The position numbers and the translations under genes were made by a program. Shown here one piece after another: positions 1-8,644 of a DNA stretch of 64,000 bases (positions are counted from its first letter, which is position 1; each line of letters starts with the position of its first letter). The notes beneath the pieces are model-generated. The model saw only the letters and a list, made by a program, of their open reading frames with translations. It ran no database searches and was not told where the DNA came from. This DNA is from Caulobacter sp. FWC2 (lineage in GTDB: Bacteria; Pseudomonadota; Alphaproteobacteria; Caulobacterales; Caulobacteraceae), in contig NZ_PEBF01000001.1 in the NCBI RefSeq assembly GCF_002742625.1, positions 1,178,001 through 1,242,000 of the forward strand, in the 5' to 3' direction.

Positions 1-891
1 GATCCGCTCCAGGGCCAGGATCGCCTCGGCGGCGGCTGGACCGGGATCCTTGCGCAGGTTCATCGGCGTGGTGCCGGCGTGGCCGGCGGTCCCCTCGATG
101 CGGACCATAAGCCGCTTCTGCGCGGCGATGGCGGTGACGACGCCCAAGGCTAGGCCCTCGGCTTCCAGCACGGGGCCCTGCTCGATGTGGACTTCGAGGA
201 AGGCCAGCACCTGCTCTGGCTTGCGCGCCGCGCTAGCGATACCCGCCGGATCGCCGCCGAACGCGGTCAAGGCCTCGGCCACCGACACGCCGTCGGCGTC
301 CTTCATCTCCAGAGCGCTGGCGTCCAGCGTCCCGGCGATCGCCCGGCTGCAGCTCATCGAGGCGGGAAAGCGCGAGCCTTCCTCGTCGCCGAAGGCTGTG
401 ACCTCGATCGCGAACGGCAGGCGGCGCCCGGCGCGGGCCAGCGCCTCGACCACGTCGATGCCCAGCATGATCCCCAGCGGTCCGTCATAGCGGCCGCCGT
501 TGCGGACGCTGTCGATGTGCGAGCCGATGATCAGGGCCTTCGCGCCGGTGCGCTCGCCCTCGTAGCGGCCGATCAGATTGGCGGCGGCGTCGCGGCGCAT
601 GCTCATGCCGGCGTCCAGCATCCAGCCGCTGACGGCGCTCAGGGCGGCCTCGTGCGCCGGGGTCAGGAACCGTCGCGTCAGCTGGCCCTCGACCTCGCTG
701 TAGGGCGGCGCGCCCAGCAGGTCGCAACGCGCCTTGGCTCTCGCGCCAATGTCGATTGCTTCCGCCACGCCCGATTCGACCCCGCTCTGCTCGCCGTCGA
801 GACGCCAGCGATAGCAGGAGAGACCCTCGAAGCCTCGTTCCGCAACCGTCCCCGCGTGCTCATCACGCGCGGGCGCCTCGACACGCGCCAT
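1..891 (-). CDS. M20-family Zn-dependent amidohydrolase (allantoate/N-carbamoyl-amino-acid type), 3' end outside window
   Basis: Hydrolyses a ureido or carbamoyl amide bond, as in allantoate amidohydrolase, N-carbamoyl-L-amino-acid hydrolase or beta-ureidopropionase; which substrate cannot be read from the sequence. Visible metal-site motifs in order are GSHIDSVRNGG (about residue 121), DEEGSRF (about 162), HIEQGP (about 232) and the dimerisation-domain motif GTAGHAGTTPM (about 265). About 297 residues are inside the window and roughly 110-140 C-terminal residues run off the left edge. The ATG at 891 is the longest plausible start and lies just downstream of the palindrome at 917-932. Homologues usually begin nearer the GTG at 768, so the first 41 residues may be spurious. 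Confidence 0.8.
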   Translation of the reverse strand, partial: MARVEAPARDEHAGTVAERGFEGLSCYRWRLDGEQSGVESGVAEAIDIGARAKARCDLLGAPPYSEVEGQLTRRFLTPAHEAALSAVSGWMLDAGMSMRRDAAANLIGRYEGERTGAKALIIGSHIDSVRNGGRYDGPLGIMLGIDVVEALARAGRRLPFAIEVTAFGDEEGSRFPASMSCSRAIAGTLDASALEMKDADGVSVAEALTAFGGDPAGIASAARKPEQVLAFLEVHIEQGPVLEAEGLALGVVTAIAAQKRLMVRIEGTAGHAGTTPMNLRKDPGPAAAEAILALERI

Positions 892-916
892 CCGTCGAGG
901 GGCGGCGCCTGTTGCT

Positions 917-932
917 AAGTCATAAATGACTT
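917..932. promoter_or_regulatory. 16-bp perfect palindrome, probable operator of the amidohydrolase gene
   Basis: AAGTCATAAATGACTT is a perfect inverted repeat with 7-bp arms and a 2-bp centre, extended imperfectly on both sides (GCTAAG and CTTAGC). It sits between the amidohydrolase start and the convergent-side end of the anti-sigma gene, about 26 bp upstream of the ATG at 891. The half-site GTCAT spacing is like operators of GntR/FadR-type regulators, which often control purine or ureide catabolism. That link is inference; no regulator gene is adjacent in the window. Confidence 0.5.
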
Positions 933-953
933 ACTTAGCGACGGCGAGAGTGG

Positions 954-1688
954 CTATTCCGTCTGGGCCACGAACTTACCCGCCGCGCGGACCTGGCCGG
1001 TGGCGACACCGGTGGGCGCGCCGCCCGGCGGTTCGTCGGTGATGGCCAACAGGGCGGTGTAGGTCCCCGCGCCGGTCAGACCGGCGGGCAACGGGATGGC
1101 CTTGGGCGCGTCGCTGGGGAGGACGCCGAGGGAGACGGCCTTCTGGCCTTCGGGGATGATCCACAGCTCGGGTTCGCGGCCGGCCGGCATCTTCATCGCG
1201 ACGGGCGTCAGGATCAGCTTGCCGGCGGCGTGGTCGAGGGTCGCGACCAGGGCGGGCTGCTTGGTGGTCGGATCGGCGATCAGCGCCACCTCGGCGGCGG
1301 GCGGCGGCTTGGCTGGAGCGACGACGGGCGGCTGGGCCGGGCGCGGCGTCACGACCAGGGCGACGACGCTGGCCGCAGCAAGCGCCAGGGCGCCAGCGGA
1401 CGCGCCACGCCACAGGCGGACATTGTTCCAGGCCGAGGGCTTCTGCGTCGCGGCGGCGCCAACCAGGTTGGCGATACGCGGCCACACCGTAGCCGGCGGC
1501 TCGACGGGCGGAATGTGTTCGGCCAGATGCGCCAGGCGGCCTTCCCACCATTCGACGGCGCGGGCGAAGGCCGGTTCGGCGGCGATGCGGCGTTGGGCGT
1601 CGGCGCGCTCGTCGGCGTCGAGAACGCCCAGGGCGTACTCGCCGGCCAGAGGACGGTCTTCACCTTCGGGAGGCAGGGCGTCGGTCAT
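954..1688 (-). CDS. Anti-sigma factor, RskA-like
   Basis: Membrane-bound anti-sigma factor predicted to hold the ECF sigma factor encoded just upstream. The 244-residue protein has an N-terminal cytoplasmic helical part (EYALGVLDADERADAQRR near residue 15), one membrane segment around residues 90-115 and a periplasmic C-terminal RskA domain with the WIIPEG and GTYTALLAI type motifs. It contains no cysteine, so it is not a zinc-binding ChrR/ZAS anti-sigma factor. The ATG at 1688 overlaps the sigma TGA as ATGA, which indicates translational coupling; a longer reading from 1700 has no advantage. Confidence 0.85.
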   Translation of the reverse strand: MTDALPPEGEDRPLAGEYALGVLDADERADAQRRIAAEPAFARAVEWWEGRLAHLAEHIPPVEPPATVWPRIANLVGAAATQKPSAWNNVRLWRGASAGALALAAASVVALVVTPRPAQPPVVAPAKPPPAAEVALIADPTTKQPALVATLDHAAGKLILTPVAMKMPAGREPELWIIPEGQKAVSLGVLPSDAPKAIPLPAGLTGAGTYTALLAITDEPPGGAPTGVATGQVRAAGKFVAQTE

Positions 1689-2239
1689 GCTTCGAGGCAC
1701 GCGCGCAGGCTGATCAGGCTGCGCCGGATCCAGCTCTTCATGGTGCCCAAGGGCATGCCCAGCATCTTGGCCAGCGCCTCGTAGGTGACGCCCTCGAAGA
1801 AGGCCGTGCGCACTGCGCTGGCGTGCTTGGGATCCAGCTGGTTCAGGCAGCCTTCGAGGCGGCGGCGGTCGTCTTCGTCCTCGACGAGGGTCGAGGCCAG
1901 CGGCGCGCGGTCGGGCAGGGCCTCGGCTTCCTCGACGCCGGCGGTTACGCGGCCGCCTCTGGCGCGAATACGGTCGATCGAGCGGTTGCGGGCCAGGCTG
2001 ACCAGCCAGGTGATCGGGCTGGCGCGCTCCGGATCGAACCGGTCGGCCTTGTTCCAGACGGTGAGGTACACATCCTGAAGCACGTCTTCCGCCTCCTCGC
2101 GGTCGTTCAAGATACGGAGGCAGACGCCAAACAGTTTCGCGGAGGTATGGCGATAGACGTATTTCAGCGCGTCGGAATCGCGGTTGGCCACCCGCGCCAT
2201 GGCGCGCGACAGCAAGGCCCGGCTGGTGTCGGCGTCCAT
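1685..2239 (-). CDS. ECF (group 4) RNA polymerase sigma factor
   Basis: Alternative sigma factor of about 184 residues, the usual size. Region 2 is seen in LKYVYRHTSAKLFGVCLRIL, EEAEDVLQDVYLTVW and FDPERASPITWLVSLARNR; region 4 HTH is GVTYEALAKMLGMPLGTMKSWIRR. It is co-transcribed with its RskA-like anti-sigma factor and follows the methyltransferase and DUF2177 genes, so the operon probably includes its own targets. The ATG at 2239 has GGGGAC upstream; a TTG at 2299 would add 20 residues. Confidence 0.88.
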   Translation of the reverse strand: MDADTSRALLSRAMARVANRDSDALKYVYRHTSAKLFGVCLRILNDREEAEDVLQDVYLTVWNKADRFDPERASPITWLVSLARNRSIDRIRARGGRVTAGVEEAEALPDRAPLASTLVEDEDDRRRLEGCLNQLDPKHASAVRTAFFEGVTYEALAKMLGMPLGTMKSWIRRSLISLRACLEA

Positions 2240-2304
2240 CAAGCGTCCCCGCGAGACCCCAAGGGGCGGGGCGCTCGTATGGTCAATTCCGGCTGACAAC
2301 GGGA

Positions 2305-2709
2305 CTATTTCCCCATCCAGCGCATCACCGCGTAACCGGCCGAGGCGGCGGCGGTGGTGACCAGGGTTCCCCAGACCATGTCGACGACGGTGATGGTCGT
2401 CGACCAGGTCTTCAGCGTCGCCTGATTGGTCAGGTCGTAGGTCGCGTAGGCGACGAGGCCGAAGACGACCGCATGGATCAGCAGGCGTCGCCAGCCGCCC
2501 TCACGCAGGGCCGGCTGGACGGCCAGCACGACAATGGCGGTGACGTACAGAAAGTAGAAGACGACGGCCGGCGCCAGCGACGGCTTGTCGGCCAGCAGCT
2601 CGCCGATGCGTGGCTTGTAGAGGCGGGGCGTGGCCAGGGTCAGCCAGAAACCGTCGAGGACCAGCATGGTCAGGGCGGCGGACGCGTAGCCGGCGGCGAG
2701 GCGGATCAT
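2305..2709 (-). CDS. DUF2177 family membrane protein
   Basis: 134-residue integral membrane protein with about four hydrophobic segments and the family motifs DGFWLTLATPRLYK and VAYATYDLTNQATLK. The family has no established activity. Its ATG overlaps the methyltransferase TGA (ATGA at 2706-2709), so the two are translationally coupled. In many proteobacteria DUF2177 genes travel with DUF1365, FAD amine-oxidase-like and CFA-type genes, as here, which suggests a membrane-lipid role. Confidence 0.82.
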   Translation of the reverse strand: MIRLAAGYASAALTMLVLDGFWLTLATPRLYKPRIGELLADKPSLAPAVVFYFLYVTAIVVLAVQPALREGGWRRLLIHAVVFGLVAYATYDLTNQATLKTWSTTITVVDMVWGTLVTTAAASAGYAVMRWMGK

Positions 2710-3746
2710 CGGACGGTCTCCTGGACAGGACGCATGCGGTAGTGGCTGACGCCCCATTCCTCGCCGCCCCGATGGCCAAACAGGCCTGCCGTGGCCAGGA
2801 AGAACAGTCGCCAGCGGCGCCGCCAGACGGCGGCGTCCTTGCCGTAGACCTCGGCCAGCACCGGATCGAGCTTGGCGCGGTTGGCGTCCATATTGGCCAG
2901 CCACTGGCGGGCGGTGCGGGCGTAGTGATCGCCACTCCAGCGCCAGTCGGCCTCGACGGTGAACAGGTCGGGGAACTGCCGCGCCAGGTCGTGACTGGGC
3001 ATAACGCCGCCAGCGAAGAAGTATTGGGCGATCCAGTCGGCGGAGTCGTTGGTATCGAACCGGTAGGGCGTCGTGCGGTGGGTGAAGACGTGCAGGAACA
3101 GCAGGCCGTCGGGCTTGAGCCAGCCGCGCACCCGTCCCAGCAGGGCGCGCCAGTTGGACATGTGCTCGAACATCTCGACCGAGACCACGCGGTCGAAGCG
3201 GCGGTCGGTGCTGAAGTCGTTCATGTCGGCGGTGACGACGGTCAGGTTGGCGAGGCCGCGTTCGGCCGCCCGGCCCTCGATGAAGGCGCGCTGGGAGGCC
3301 GAGTTGGAGACGCTGACGATCCGCGAGTTCGGATAGCGCTGGGCCATCCACAGCGACAGCGAGCCCCAGCCGCAGCCCAGCTCCAGCACGTCCTGGCCGT
3401 CGTGAAGGTCGGCGTGGGCGGCGGTCTCGCGGAGGGCCTCGGCCTCGGCGTGCTCCAGCTTGGTCGCGCCCGGCGGATAGAGGCCGCTGGAATACTTCAG
3501 GTTCGGGCCCAGCACGGTTTCGAAGAAGGCGGCCGGCAGTTCGTAGTGCTGGGCATTGGCGTCTTCGGTGTGGGTGGCGATCGGATGGTGGTCCATGTCG
3601 CGGGCGAAGAGAGCGGTGGCGTCGGCCGGGGCGTAGGCCAGACGGCGGCGTACGTCGCCCACCAGCATGTCGATCGCCGTGCGCGACACCAGGTCAGGCA
3701 CCGGCGCGTCCTCGAAAGCGTGGATCGCCGCCTTCATCAAGCTCAT
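2706..3746 (-). CDS. Cyclopropane-fatty-acyl-phospholipid synthase family SAM methyltransferase
   Basis: Class I methyltransferase of the CFA synthase/mycolic acid methyltransferase family, predicted to methylate or cyclopropanate unsaturated acyl chains of membrane phospholipids. Seen are YSSGLYPPGATKLEHAE, the SAM motif VLELGCGWGSLSLWMA, VSNSASQR, and the family motif VSVEMFEHM. Length 346 fits the short form that lacks the E. coli N-terminal domain. The ATG at 3746 has AGAGGA upstream. First gene of the operon with DUF2177, sigma factor and anti-sigma factor. Rhodobacter UfaM-like furan-fatty-acid methyltransferases belong to the same family, so that is an alternative role. Confidence 0.85.
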   Translation of the reverse strand: MSLMKAAIHAFEDAPVPDLVSRTAIDMLVGDVRRRLAYAPADATALFARDMDHHPIATHTEDANAQHYELPAAFFETVLGPNLKYSSGLYPPGATKLEHAEAEALRETAAHADLHDGQDVLELGCGWGSLSLWMAQRYPNSRIVSVSNSASQRAFIEGRAAERGLANLTVVTADMNDFSTDRRFDRVVSVEMFEHMSNWRALLGRVRGWLKPDGLLFLHVFTHRTTPYRFDTNDSADWIAQYFFAGGVMPSHDLARQFPDLFTVEADWRWSGDHYARTARQWLANMDANRAKLDPVLAEVYGKDAAVWRRRWRLFFLATAGLFGHRGGEEWGVSHYRMRPVQETVR

Positions 3747-3870
3747 GGGCCGTCCTCTTGCCTGTTCCCGGGGATAGTTACGCGCAGAGGGGCGGATCGG
3801 ATGCGTCCGTTTGTCTCGATGACCCGTAGCTGTTCCCGAGGCGTCGCTCCGGCGCTGTTGGGAGACCGCC

Positions 3871-5190
3871 TTGGCCACCGTCGCACCTCGCCTGTCTGTC
3901 GCCGTGATCGGCGCCGGGATTTCGGGACTTTCCGCCGCCTGGCTTCTGTCGCGCGGCCACGACGTGACGCTGTATGAAGCCGACAACCGGCTCGGCGGTC
4001 ACGCCCACACGGTGCGCGTGGACGGGACGGCGATCGACACCGGCTTCATCGTCTATAACGAGCCGAACTATCCGAACCTGACGGCGCTGTTTCAGCACCT
4101 GGGCGTCGAGACGGCGGCGACCGACATGTCCTTCGGCGTGTCGCTGGACAACGGCGCGCTGGAATATTCCAGCACCAACATCCTGGCCCAGAAGCGCAAC
4201 GCCCTGAACCCGCGTTTCCTGAAGATGCTGCTGGACGTCATGCGGTTCTATCGCGAGGGCCGCCGGATCCCGCCGGATCTGGAGAGCGGCGGTCTGTGCC
4301 GGCTCGACGAATATCTGCGCCAGCAGGGTTTCGGGCGAGCGTTCCAGGAAGATCATCTGCTGCCCCAGGCGGCGGCGATCTGGTCGACCTCGATGAGCGA
4401 TATCCGCGAGTTTCCGGCCGCCGCCCTGCTGCGGTTCTTCGACAATCACGGGCTGATGCTGCCGGTCGACAAGCGGCCGATCTGGCGCACCGTGGCCGGC
4501 GGCAGCGCCCGCTATGTCGAGAAGCTGGCCGCCGGGATCTCGGGCGACATCCTCCCGGGCCGGCCGGTGAAGGCGATCCATCGTCAGCCGGACAGGGTCT
4601 CGATCGAGGATGCGGCCGGCCAGACCCGGACCTACGACCAGGTGGTCATCGCCTCCCACGCCGACCAGGCGCTGCGGATGCTGGCGTCCCCCACGGCCGA
4701 GGAGCGCGAGCTGCTGGGCGCCTTCCGCTACAGCCGCAACCGCGCGGTGCTTCACACCGACGTCGCCCAGATGCCGCGCCGCCGTTCCGCCTGGGCAAGC
4801 TGGAACCACGTCGGCCGGCGCGGCGAGGATGGCGGGGTGACCTACTGGATGAACCGCCTGCAGCCGATCGGCGAGGCGCCGATCTTCCTGTCGCTGAATC
4901 CTGAAGAGACGCCGGGCGGGCTGCTGCACGATCAGGTCTACGAACATCCGCTGTTCGACAGTCCCGCCATGCTGGCCCAGCGTCGGCTGTGGTCGCTGCA
5001 AGGTCGCCGTCGGACGTGGTTCTGCGGCGCCTATTTCGGCTCGGGCTTCCATGAGGACGGCCTGCAGGCGGGCCTCGCCGTCGCCGAGCAGCTGGGCGGC
5101 GTGGATCGTCCCTGGCAGACGCCGGATCCGTCGGGCCGCATCTTCCTGAAGTCGCCGGCGATCGAGGCGGAGCGGGAGCTGGTTGCATGA
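3871..5190 (+). CDS. FAD-dependent amine-oxidase-like oxidoreductase
   Basis: Flavoprotein with an N-terminal Rossmann motif VIGAGISGLSAAWLLS (residues 12-27), the ADNRLGGHAHTV FAD loop and C-terminal WFCGAYFGSGFHEDGLQAG, typical of the amine oxidase/desaturase-like superfamily. It starts at a TTG with GGAG six bases upstream (3861-3864). It overlaps the DUF1365 gene by ATGA and is divergent from the CFA-type methyltransferase operon. The pairing with DUF1365 and a CFA-type enzyme suggests oxidation or desaturation of acyl lipids, as known for the Rhodobacter furan-fatty-acid desaturase UfaD; the substrate here is inferred. Confidence 0.82.
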   Translation: MATVAPRLSVAVIGAGISGLSAAWLLSRGHDVTLYEADNRLGGHAHTVRVDGTAIDTGFIVYNEPNYPNLTALFQHLGVETAATDMSFGVSLDNGALEYSSTNILAQKRNALNPRFLKMLLDVMRFYREGRRIPPDLESGGLCRLDEYLRQQGFGRAFQEDHLLPQAAAIWSTSMSDIREFPAAALLRFFDNHGLMLPVDKRPIWRTVAGGSARYVEKLAAGISGDILPGRPVKAIHRQPDRVSIEDAAGQTRTYDQVVIASHADQALRMLASPTAEERELLGAFRYSRNRAVLHTDVAQMPRRRSAWASWNHVGRRGEDGGVTYWMNRLQPIGEAPIFLSLNPEETPGGLLHDQVYEHPLFDSPAMLAQRRLWSLQGRRRTWFCGAYFGSGFHEDGLQAGLAVAEQLGGVDRPWQTPDPSGRIFLKSPAIEAERELVA

Positions 5191-6032
5191 CCGTCCGCTC
5201 GGCGCTTTACAGCGGCCATGTCCTGCATGAGCGCATGCGGCCCAAGCGCCATCGGCTGCAATATCGGGTGTTCATGCTGCTGCTGGATCTCGACGAGATC
5301 GACGCGCTGGACCGGTCGCTGAAGCGGTTCTCGCGCGGGCGCTGGAACCTGATCGGCTTCCACGATCGCGACCACCTCGACGAGTCCGAGACGTCGCTGA
5401 AGGACACCGTGCTGGCCAAGCTGGCGGCGCGGGGCCTGGCGCCGGAGGGCGCGCGGATCAGCGTGCTGGCCATGCCGCGCATCCTGGGCAAGGGCTTCAA
5501 TCCGCTGACCGTTTTCTTTTGCCACGATGCGGAGGGCAAGCCGGTCGCCACGGTCCACGCCGTGCGCAACACCTTCGGCCAGCGCCACGACTATGTGCTG
5601 CCGGCCCGCCGGACGGTGGGTGGCTGGATCGAGCAGGACGCCCGCAAGGCGTTCTATGTCTCGCCCTTCCTGCCGATGGACCTGCGCTACGGTTTCGAGA
5701 TCGCGCCGCCCGGCAAGACCGTCCACGTCGGCGTCGACGTGCTGGACGAGGAAGGCCTGGTGCTGGCCGCGACCTTCTCGGGCGAGCGACGCGACCTGAC
5801 CGACGACGCGATCCTGAAGGCGCTCGCCAGCCATCCCTGGCAGGTCGCCGGGATCCTGGCGGCGATCCATTGGGAAGCGGTGAAGCTGGTTCTGAAGGGC
5901 TTCAGGATCTTCCCGCGGGATCGCGCTACGCGCGGCCTCAGGCGACCGGCTTCGACGCCTCCGACCACGCGTCCAGATCCTTCAGCGCCCGCAGGCTCAT
6001 CAGCCGCTTCTTGGCCCGGCCGCGCTCCTTGA
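5187..6032 (+). CDS. DUF1365 domain protein
   Basis: Family of unknown activity regularly linked to FAD amine-oxidase-like and CFA-type genes. The 281-residue reading begins [20 protein letters not shown] and has [28 protein letters not shown] and [17 protein letters not shown], all typical. The conserved part ends near residue 249. The last ~32 residues (Pro/Ser rich) are read from DNA that is also the 3' end of trmFO on the other strand, giving a tail-to-tail coding overlap of 95 bp. The start overlaps the upstream gene by ATGA. Confidence 0.82.
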   Translation: MTVRSALYSGHVLHERMRPKRHRLQYRVFMLLLDLDEIDALDRSLKRFSRGRWNLIGFHDRDHLDESETSLKDTVLAKLAARGLAPEGARISVLAMPRILGKGFNPLTVFFCHDAEGKPVATVHAVRNTFGQRHDYVLPARRTVGGWIEQDARKAFYVSPFLPMDLRYGFEIAPPGKTVHVGVDVLDEEGLVLAATFSGERRDLTDDAILKALASHPWQVAGILAAIHWEAVKLVLKGFRIFPRDRATRGLRRPASTPPTTRPDPSAPAGSSAASWPGRAP

Positions 6033-7365
6033 GCGGGATCTTCTTGCCGTCCTCATCGACCTTCGGAGCTTCGAGCGGCGGCAGCAGGCCGTAGTTGATG
6101 TTCATCGGCTGGAAGCTGCCGGGGCCATTGCCGGCCTCCAGGTGGCCGCCGGTGATGTGCTCGACCAGAGCGCCCAAAGCCGTCGTCGGCGGCGGGGCGT
6201 CGATCGGCGCGCCCTTGCGGTCGGCGGCGGCGAAGCGGCCGGTCAGCAGGCCCATGGCGGCGCTCTCGACATAACCCTCCACGCCCGTGACCTGGCCGGC
6301 GAAGCGCAGGCGCGGCTGGACCTTCAGGCGCAGCGACTTGTCCAGCAGCTTGGGCGAATTGATGAAGGTGTTGCGGTGCAGGCCGCCCAGGCGGGCGAAC
6401 TGGGCGTTCTCCAGGCCCGGGATCATCCGGAAGGTCTCGGCCTGAACGCCGTGCTTCAGCTTGGTCTGGAAGCCCACCATGTTCCACAGCGTGCCCAGGG
6501 CGTTGTCCTGGCGCAGCTGGACGATGGCGTAGGACTTGACCGTCGGGTCGCGAGGATTGGTCAGGCCGACGGGTTTCATCGGGCCGTGGCGCAAGGTCTC
6601 GCGGCCCCGTTCGGCCATCACCTCGATCGGCAGGCAGCCGTCGAAATAGGGGACGTTCTCCCACTCCTTGAACTCGGACTTCGGACCGGCCAGCAGGGCG
6701 TCGATGAAGGCCTCGTACTGCTCCTTGTTCATGGGCAGGTTGATGTAGGCGGTCGCGTCGCCGCCCGGGCCTTCCTTGTCGTAACGGGACTGGCGCCAGG
6801 CGACGTCCATGTTGATGGACTCGAAGTGGATGATCGGCGCGATGGCGTCGAAGAAGCTCAGCTGGCCTTCGCCCGACAGCTCCAGGATAGCCTCGGCCAG
6901 CGCCTGCGAGGTCAGCGGGCCGGTGGCGATGATGACATTGTCCCACTCTTCGGGCGGCAGGCCGGCGATCTCTTCACGGACGATGGTGACGAGCGGGTGG
7001 GCCTCCAGGCGGCGGGTGACCTCGGCCGAGAAATTGTCGCGGTCGACGGCCAGGGCGCCGCCGGCCGGCACCTGGTGCTGATCGGCGCAGGACATGATCA
7101 GGCTGTCCAGCTTGCGCATCTCGGCGTGCAGCAGGCCCACGGCGTTGAACTGCCAGTCGTCCGAGCGGAACGAGTTGGAGCAGACCATCTCGGCCAGGCC
7201 GTCGGTGTTGTGGGCGTCGGTGATGACTTTGCCTGTGGCGTCATCCTTGCGCATCTCATGCAGGACAACGGGAACGCCGCTCTGGGCGATCTGCCAGGCG
7301 GCTTCGGAGCCGGCGAGGCCGCCGCCGATGACGTGGACGGGCTGATGAGGAGAATTCGTGGTCAT
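5938..7365 (-). CDS. trmFO: Methylenetetrahydrofolate--tRNA-(uracil-54-C5)-methyltransferase
   Basis: Folate- and FAD-dependent enzyme that makes ribothymidine at position 54 of tRNA. FAD-binding motif [18 protein letters not shown] is at residues 10-27. The two catalytic cysteines are seen as C62 in [11 protein letters not shown] and C244 in [15 protein letters not shown]. Other signatures are [41 protein letters not shown] and [12 protein letters not shown]. At 475 residues it is full length. It stands alone, converging on the DUF1365 gene with a 95-bp overlap, and its 5' side is bordered by the palindromic repeats at 7411-7524. Confidence 0.96.
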   Translation of the reverse strand: MTTNSPHQPVHVIGGGLAGSEAAWQIAQSGVPVVLHEMRKDDATGKVITDAHNTDGLAEMVCSNSFRSDDWQFNAVGLLHAEMRKLDSLIMSCADQHQVPAGGALAVDRDNFSAEVTRRLEAHPLVTIVREEIAGLPPEEWDNVIIATGPLTSQALAEAILELSGEGQLSFFDAIAPIIHFESINMDVAWRQSRYDKEGPGGDATAYINLPMNKEQYEAFIDALLAGPKSEFKEWENVPYFDGCLPIEVMAERGRETLRHGPMKPVGLTNPRDPTVKSYAIVQLRQDNALGTLWNMVGFQTKLKHGVQAETFRMIPGLENAQFARLGGLHRNTFINSPKLLDKSLRLKVQPRLRFAGQVTGVEGYVESAAMGLLTGRFAAADRKGAPIDAPPPTTALGALVEHITGGHLEAGNGPGSFQPMNINYGLLPPLEAPKVDEDGKKIPLKERGRAKKRLMSLRALKDLDAWSEASKPVA

Positions 7366-7410
7366 GGGGCGGGCCTATACCCCCGGCTGTCGCTCGGCGA
7401 AACCTGCTGT

Positions 7411-7462
7411 TAGAGCCTGTCCGTTTCTGATGGAAACATCAGAAGCGGATAAGCAGGCTCTA
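7411..7462. repeat. Palindromic intergenic repeat, TAGAGC...GCTCTA type
   Basis: 52-bp imperfect hairpin with outer arms TAGAGCCTG and CAGGCTCTA and inner arms TTCTGATG and CATCAGAA around a GAAA loop. Same design and the same GATGGAAACATC core as the element at 53341-53392. It sits upstream of trmFO next to a second hairpin. Confidence 0.8.
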
Positions 7463-7474
7463 TCTCAAGCATTT

Positions 7475-7524
7475 AGGGCGTGGCAGGCGCCGAAACCGCT
7501 CACACTTTTGGCTGCCACGCTCTA
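7475..7524. repeat. Second palindromic repeat of the pair
   Basis: Arms GCGTGGCAG (7478-7486) and CTGCCACGC (7512-7520), flanked by AGGG and TCTAGG, enclose CCGAAACCG and CACTTTTGG. The inner part resembles the CCGAAAA/TTTTCGG hairpin at 12016-12039. It lies between the first hairpin and the membrane protein gene at 7577. Confidence 0.7.
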
Positions 7525-7576
7525 GGGTCGCGTGACTGGGCGGGGCCCTTCGCGCCTGGCGAGCATGGGTGGGAAC

Positions 7577-8524
7577 ATGGCGAGCTTTTCCGTGGGCGAG
7601 GCCGCGACGGCCGGCTTCGGCGTGATCGGGCGCAAGCCCTTGGCGGTGCTGGCCTGGGGGCTGGCCATGGCCGTGGCGCTGGCCGCGCCGGTCTACCTGC
7701 TAACCTGGGTGATGGCGCCTGACCTGGCCAGCATGATGGCGATGGGCGAACGGGGCGGCGAGCCCAGCGATCCCCAGTTCTTCGCTCAGGTCATGCGGAT
7801 CCAGTCCAGCATGATGCTGTTCCAGCTACTGATCTGGCTGTGGTCGACAGCGTTGCGGGCGGTGTTCTGCTCGGCGGTATTCCGAGTGGTGCTGGAGCCT
7901 AAGGAGTCGCGCTGGGCCTATCTGCGCCTTGGTCCGCAAGAGGGCTGGCTGACTCTGCTGTTCCTGGTCGAATACGTGCTGGCCTACATCGCGTGTTTCG
8001 TCATCGTGCTGCTGGGGGTCATTGTGGTGGCGATCGTTTCGGTCGGCGCCGGCGGACAGGCGACGCCGACCACGGTCGGGACCGCCATCGTCGTCGGCTT
8101 GGCGGCGCTGGTTCTGATCCTGTGGGTGGCGATCAAGCTTTCGATGGCCGCGCCCATGACCTTCGCCCATCGACAGTTCCGACTGTTCGAGTCGTGGAAC
8201 TTCACGCGGGGCCATGTCGGCAAGCTGGTGGGTGTGGGCCTGCTGCTGGTGATCTTCCTGATCGGCATCGAGGTGTTGTTCGGCGCCTTGGCGCTCGGCG
8301 GAGTGTTCGCGCTGGGCGGCTCGATGAGCTGGCTGTTCCAGCCGGGCGCTCTCCAAGACCTGGTGCGCGAACCGCCGATGGAGATCGTCCGCAAACTGGG
8401 ACCGGCCATCACCGTCGTGGGCACGCTGATGATCGTCTTCTCGACGATCGTCACCACGGTGTTCTGCGCGCCATGGGCCGTGGCGTACAAGGGCCTGCGC
8501 GGGGAGGCCGAGGCGCTGGCGTAG
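7577..8524 (+). CDS. Multi-pass membrane protein, paralogue 1 of 4
   Basis: Function unknown. A 315-residue integral membrane protein with about six hydrophobic segments. It begins MASFSVGEAATAGFGVIGRKPLAVLAW, close to the starts of the proteins at 9407 and 11048, and carries the shared motif WAYLRLGPQEGWL after the second membrane segment. A second shared motif, KLSMAAPMTFAHRQFRLFESW, matches RLSLLGPHAFSHH and RLSFASSVTFD in the paralogues. The ATG at 7577 (GGTGGGA upstream) fits the paralogue alignment better than the upstream ATG at 7565 or 7532. Confidence 0.75.
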   Translation: MASFSVGEAATAGFGVIGRKPLAVLAWGLAMAVALAAPVYLLTWVMAPDLASMMAMGERGGEPSDPQFFAQVMRIQSSMMLFQLLIWLWSTALRAVFCSAVFRVVLEPKESRWAYLRLGPQEGWLTLLFLVEYVLAYIACFVIVLLGVIVVAIVSVGAGGQATPTTVGTAIVVGLAALVLILWVAIKLSMAAPMTFAHRQFRLFESWNFTRGHVGKLVGVGLLLVIFLIGIEVLFGALALGGVFALGGSMSWLFQPGALQDLVREPPMEIVRKLGPAITVVGTLMIVFSTIVTTVFCAPWAVAYKGLRGEAEALA

Positions 8525-8644
8525 CGGCGACGCTACGGCTCCCAGAAATCCGCTCAAGGCCGCGCGGCGCCATCGCCAGAACCGTGACGAGGCCATAGAT
8601 TGCGCGGATCACGGCGACTCGCCGCGCGAGAGGGACTTGATCGG

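Noticed and set aside
2305..3351. A 348-codon reading of the DUF2177 gene with a long N-terminal extension
   Set aside because: The first 214 codons are a wrong-frame reading of the methyltransferase; the family start is at 2709.
3832..3836. GGAAC on the minus strand as the -35 of an ECF promoter for the methyltransferase operon
   Set aside because: No convincing -10 element 16-17 bases downstream, so it is not listed as a promoter.
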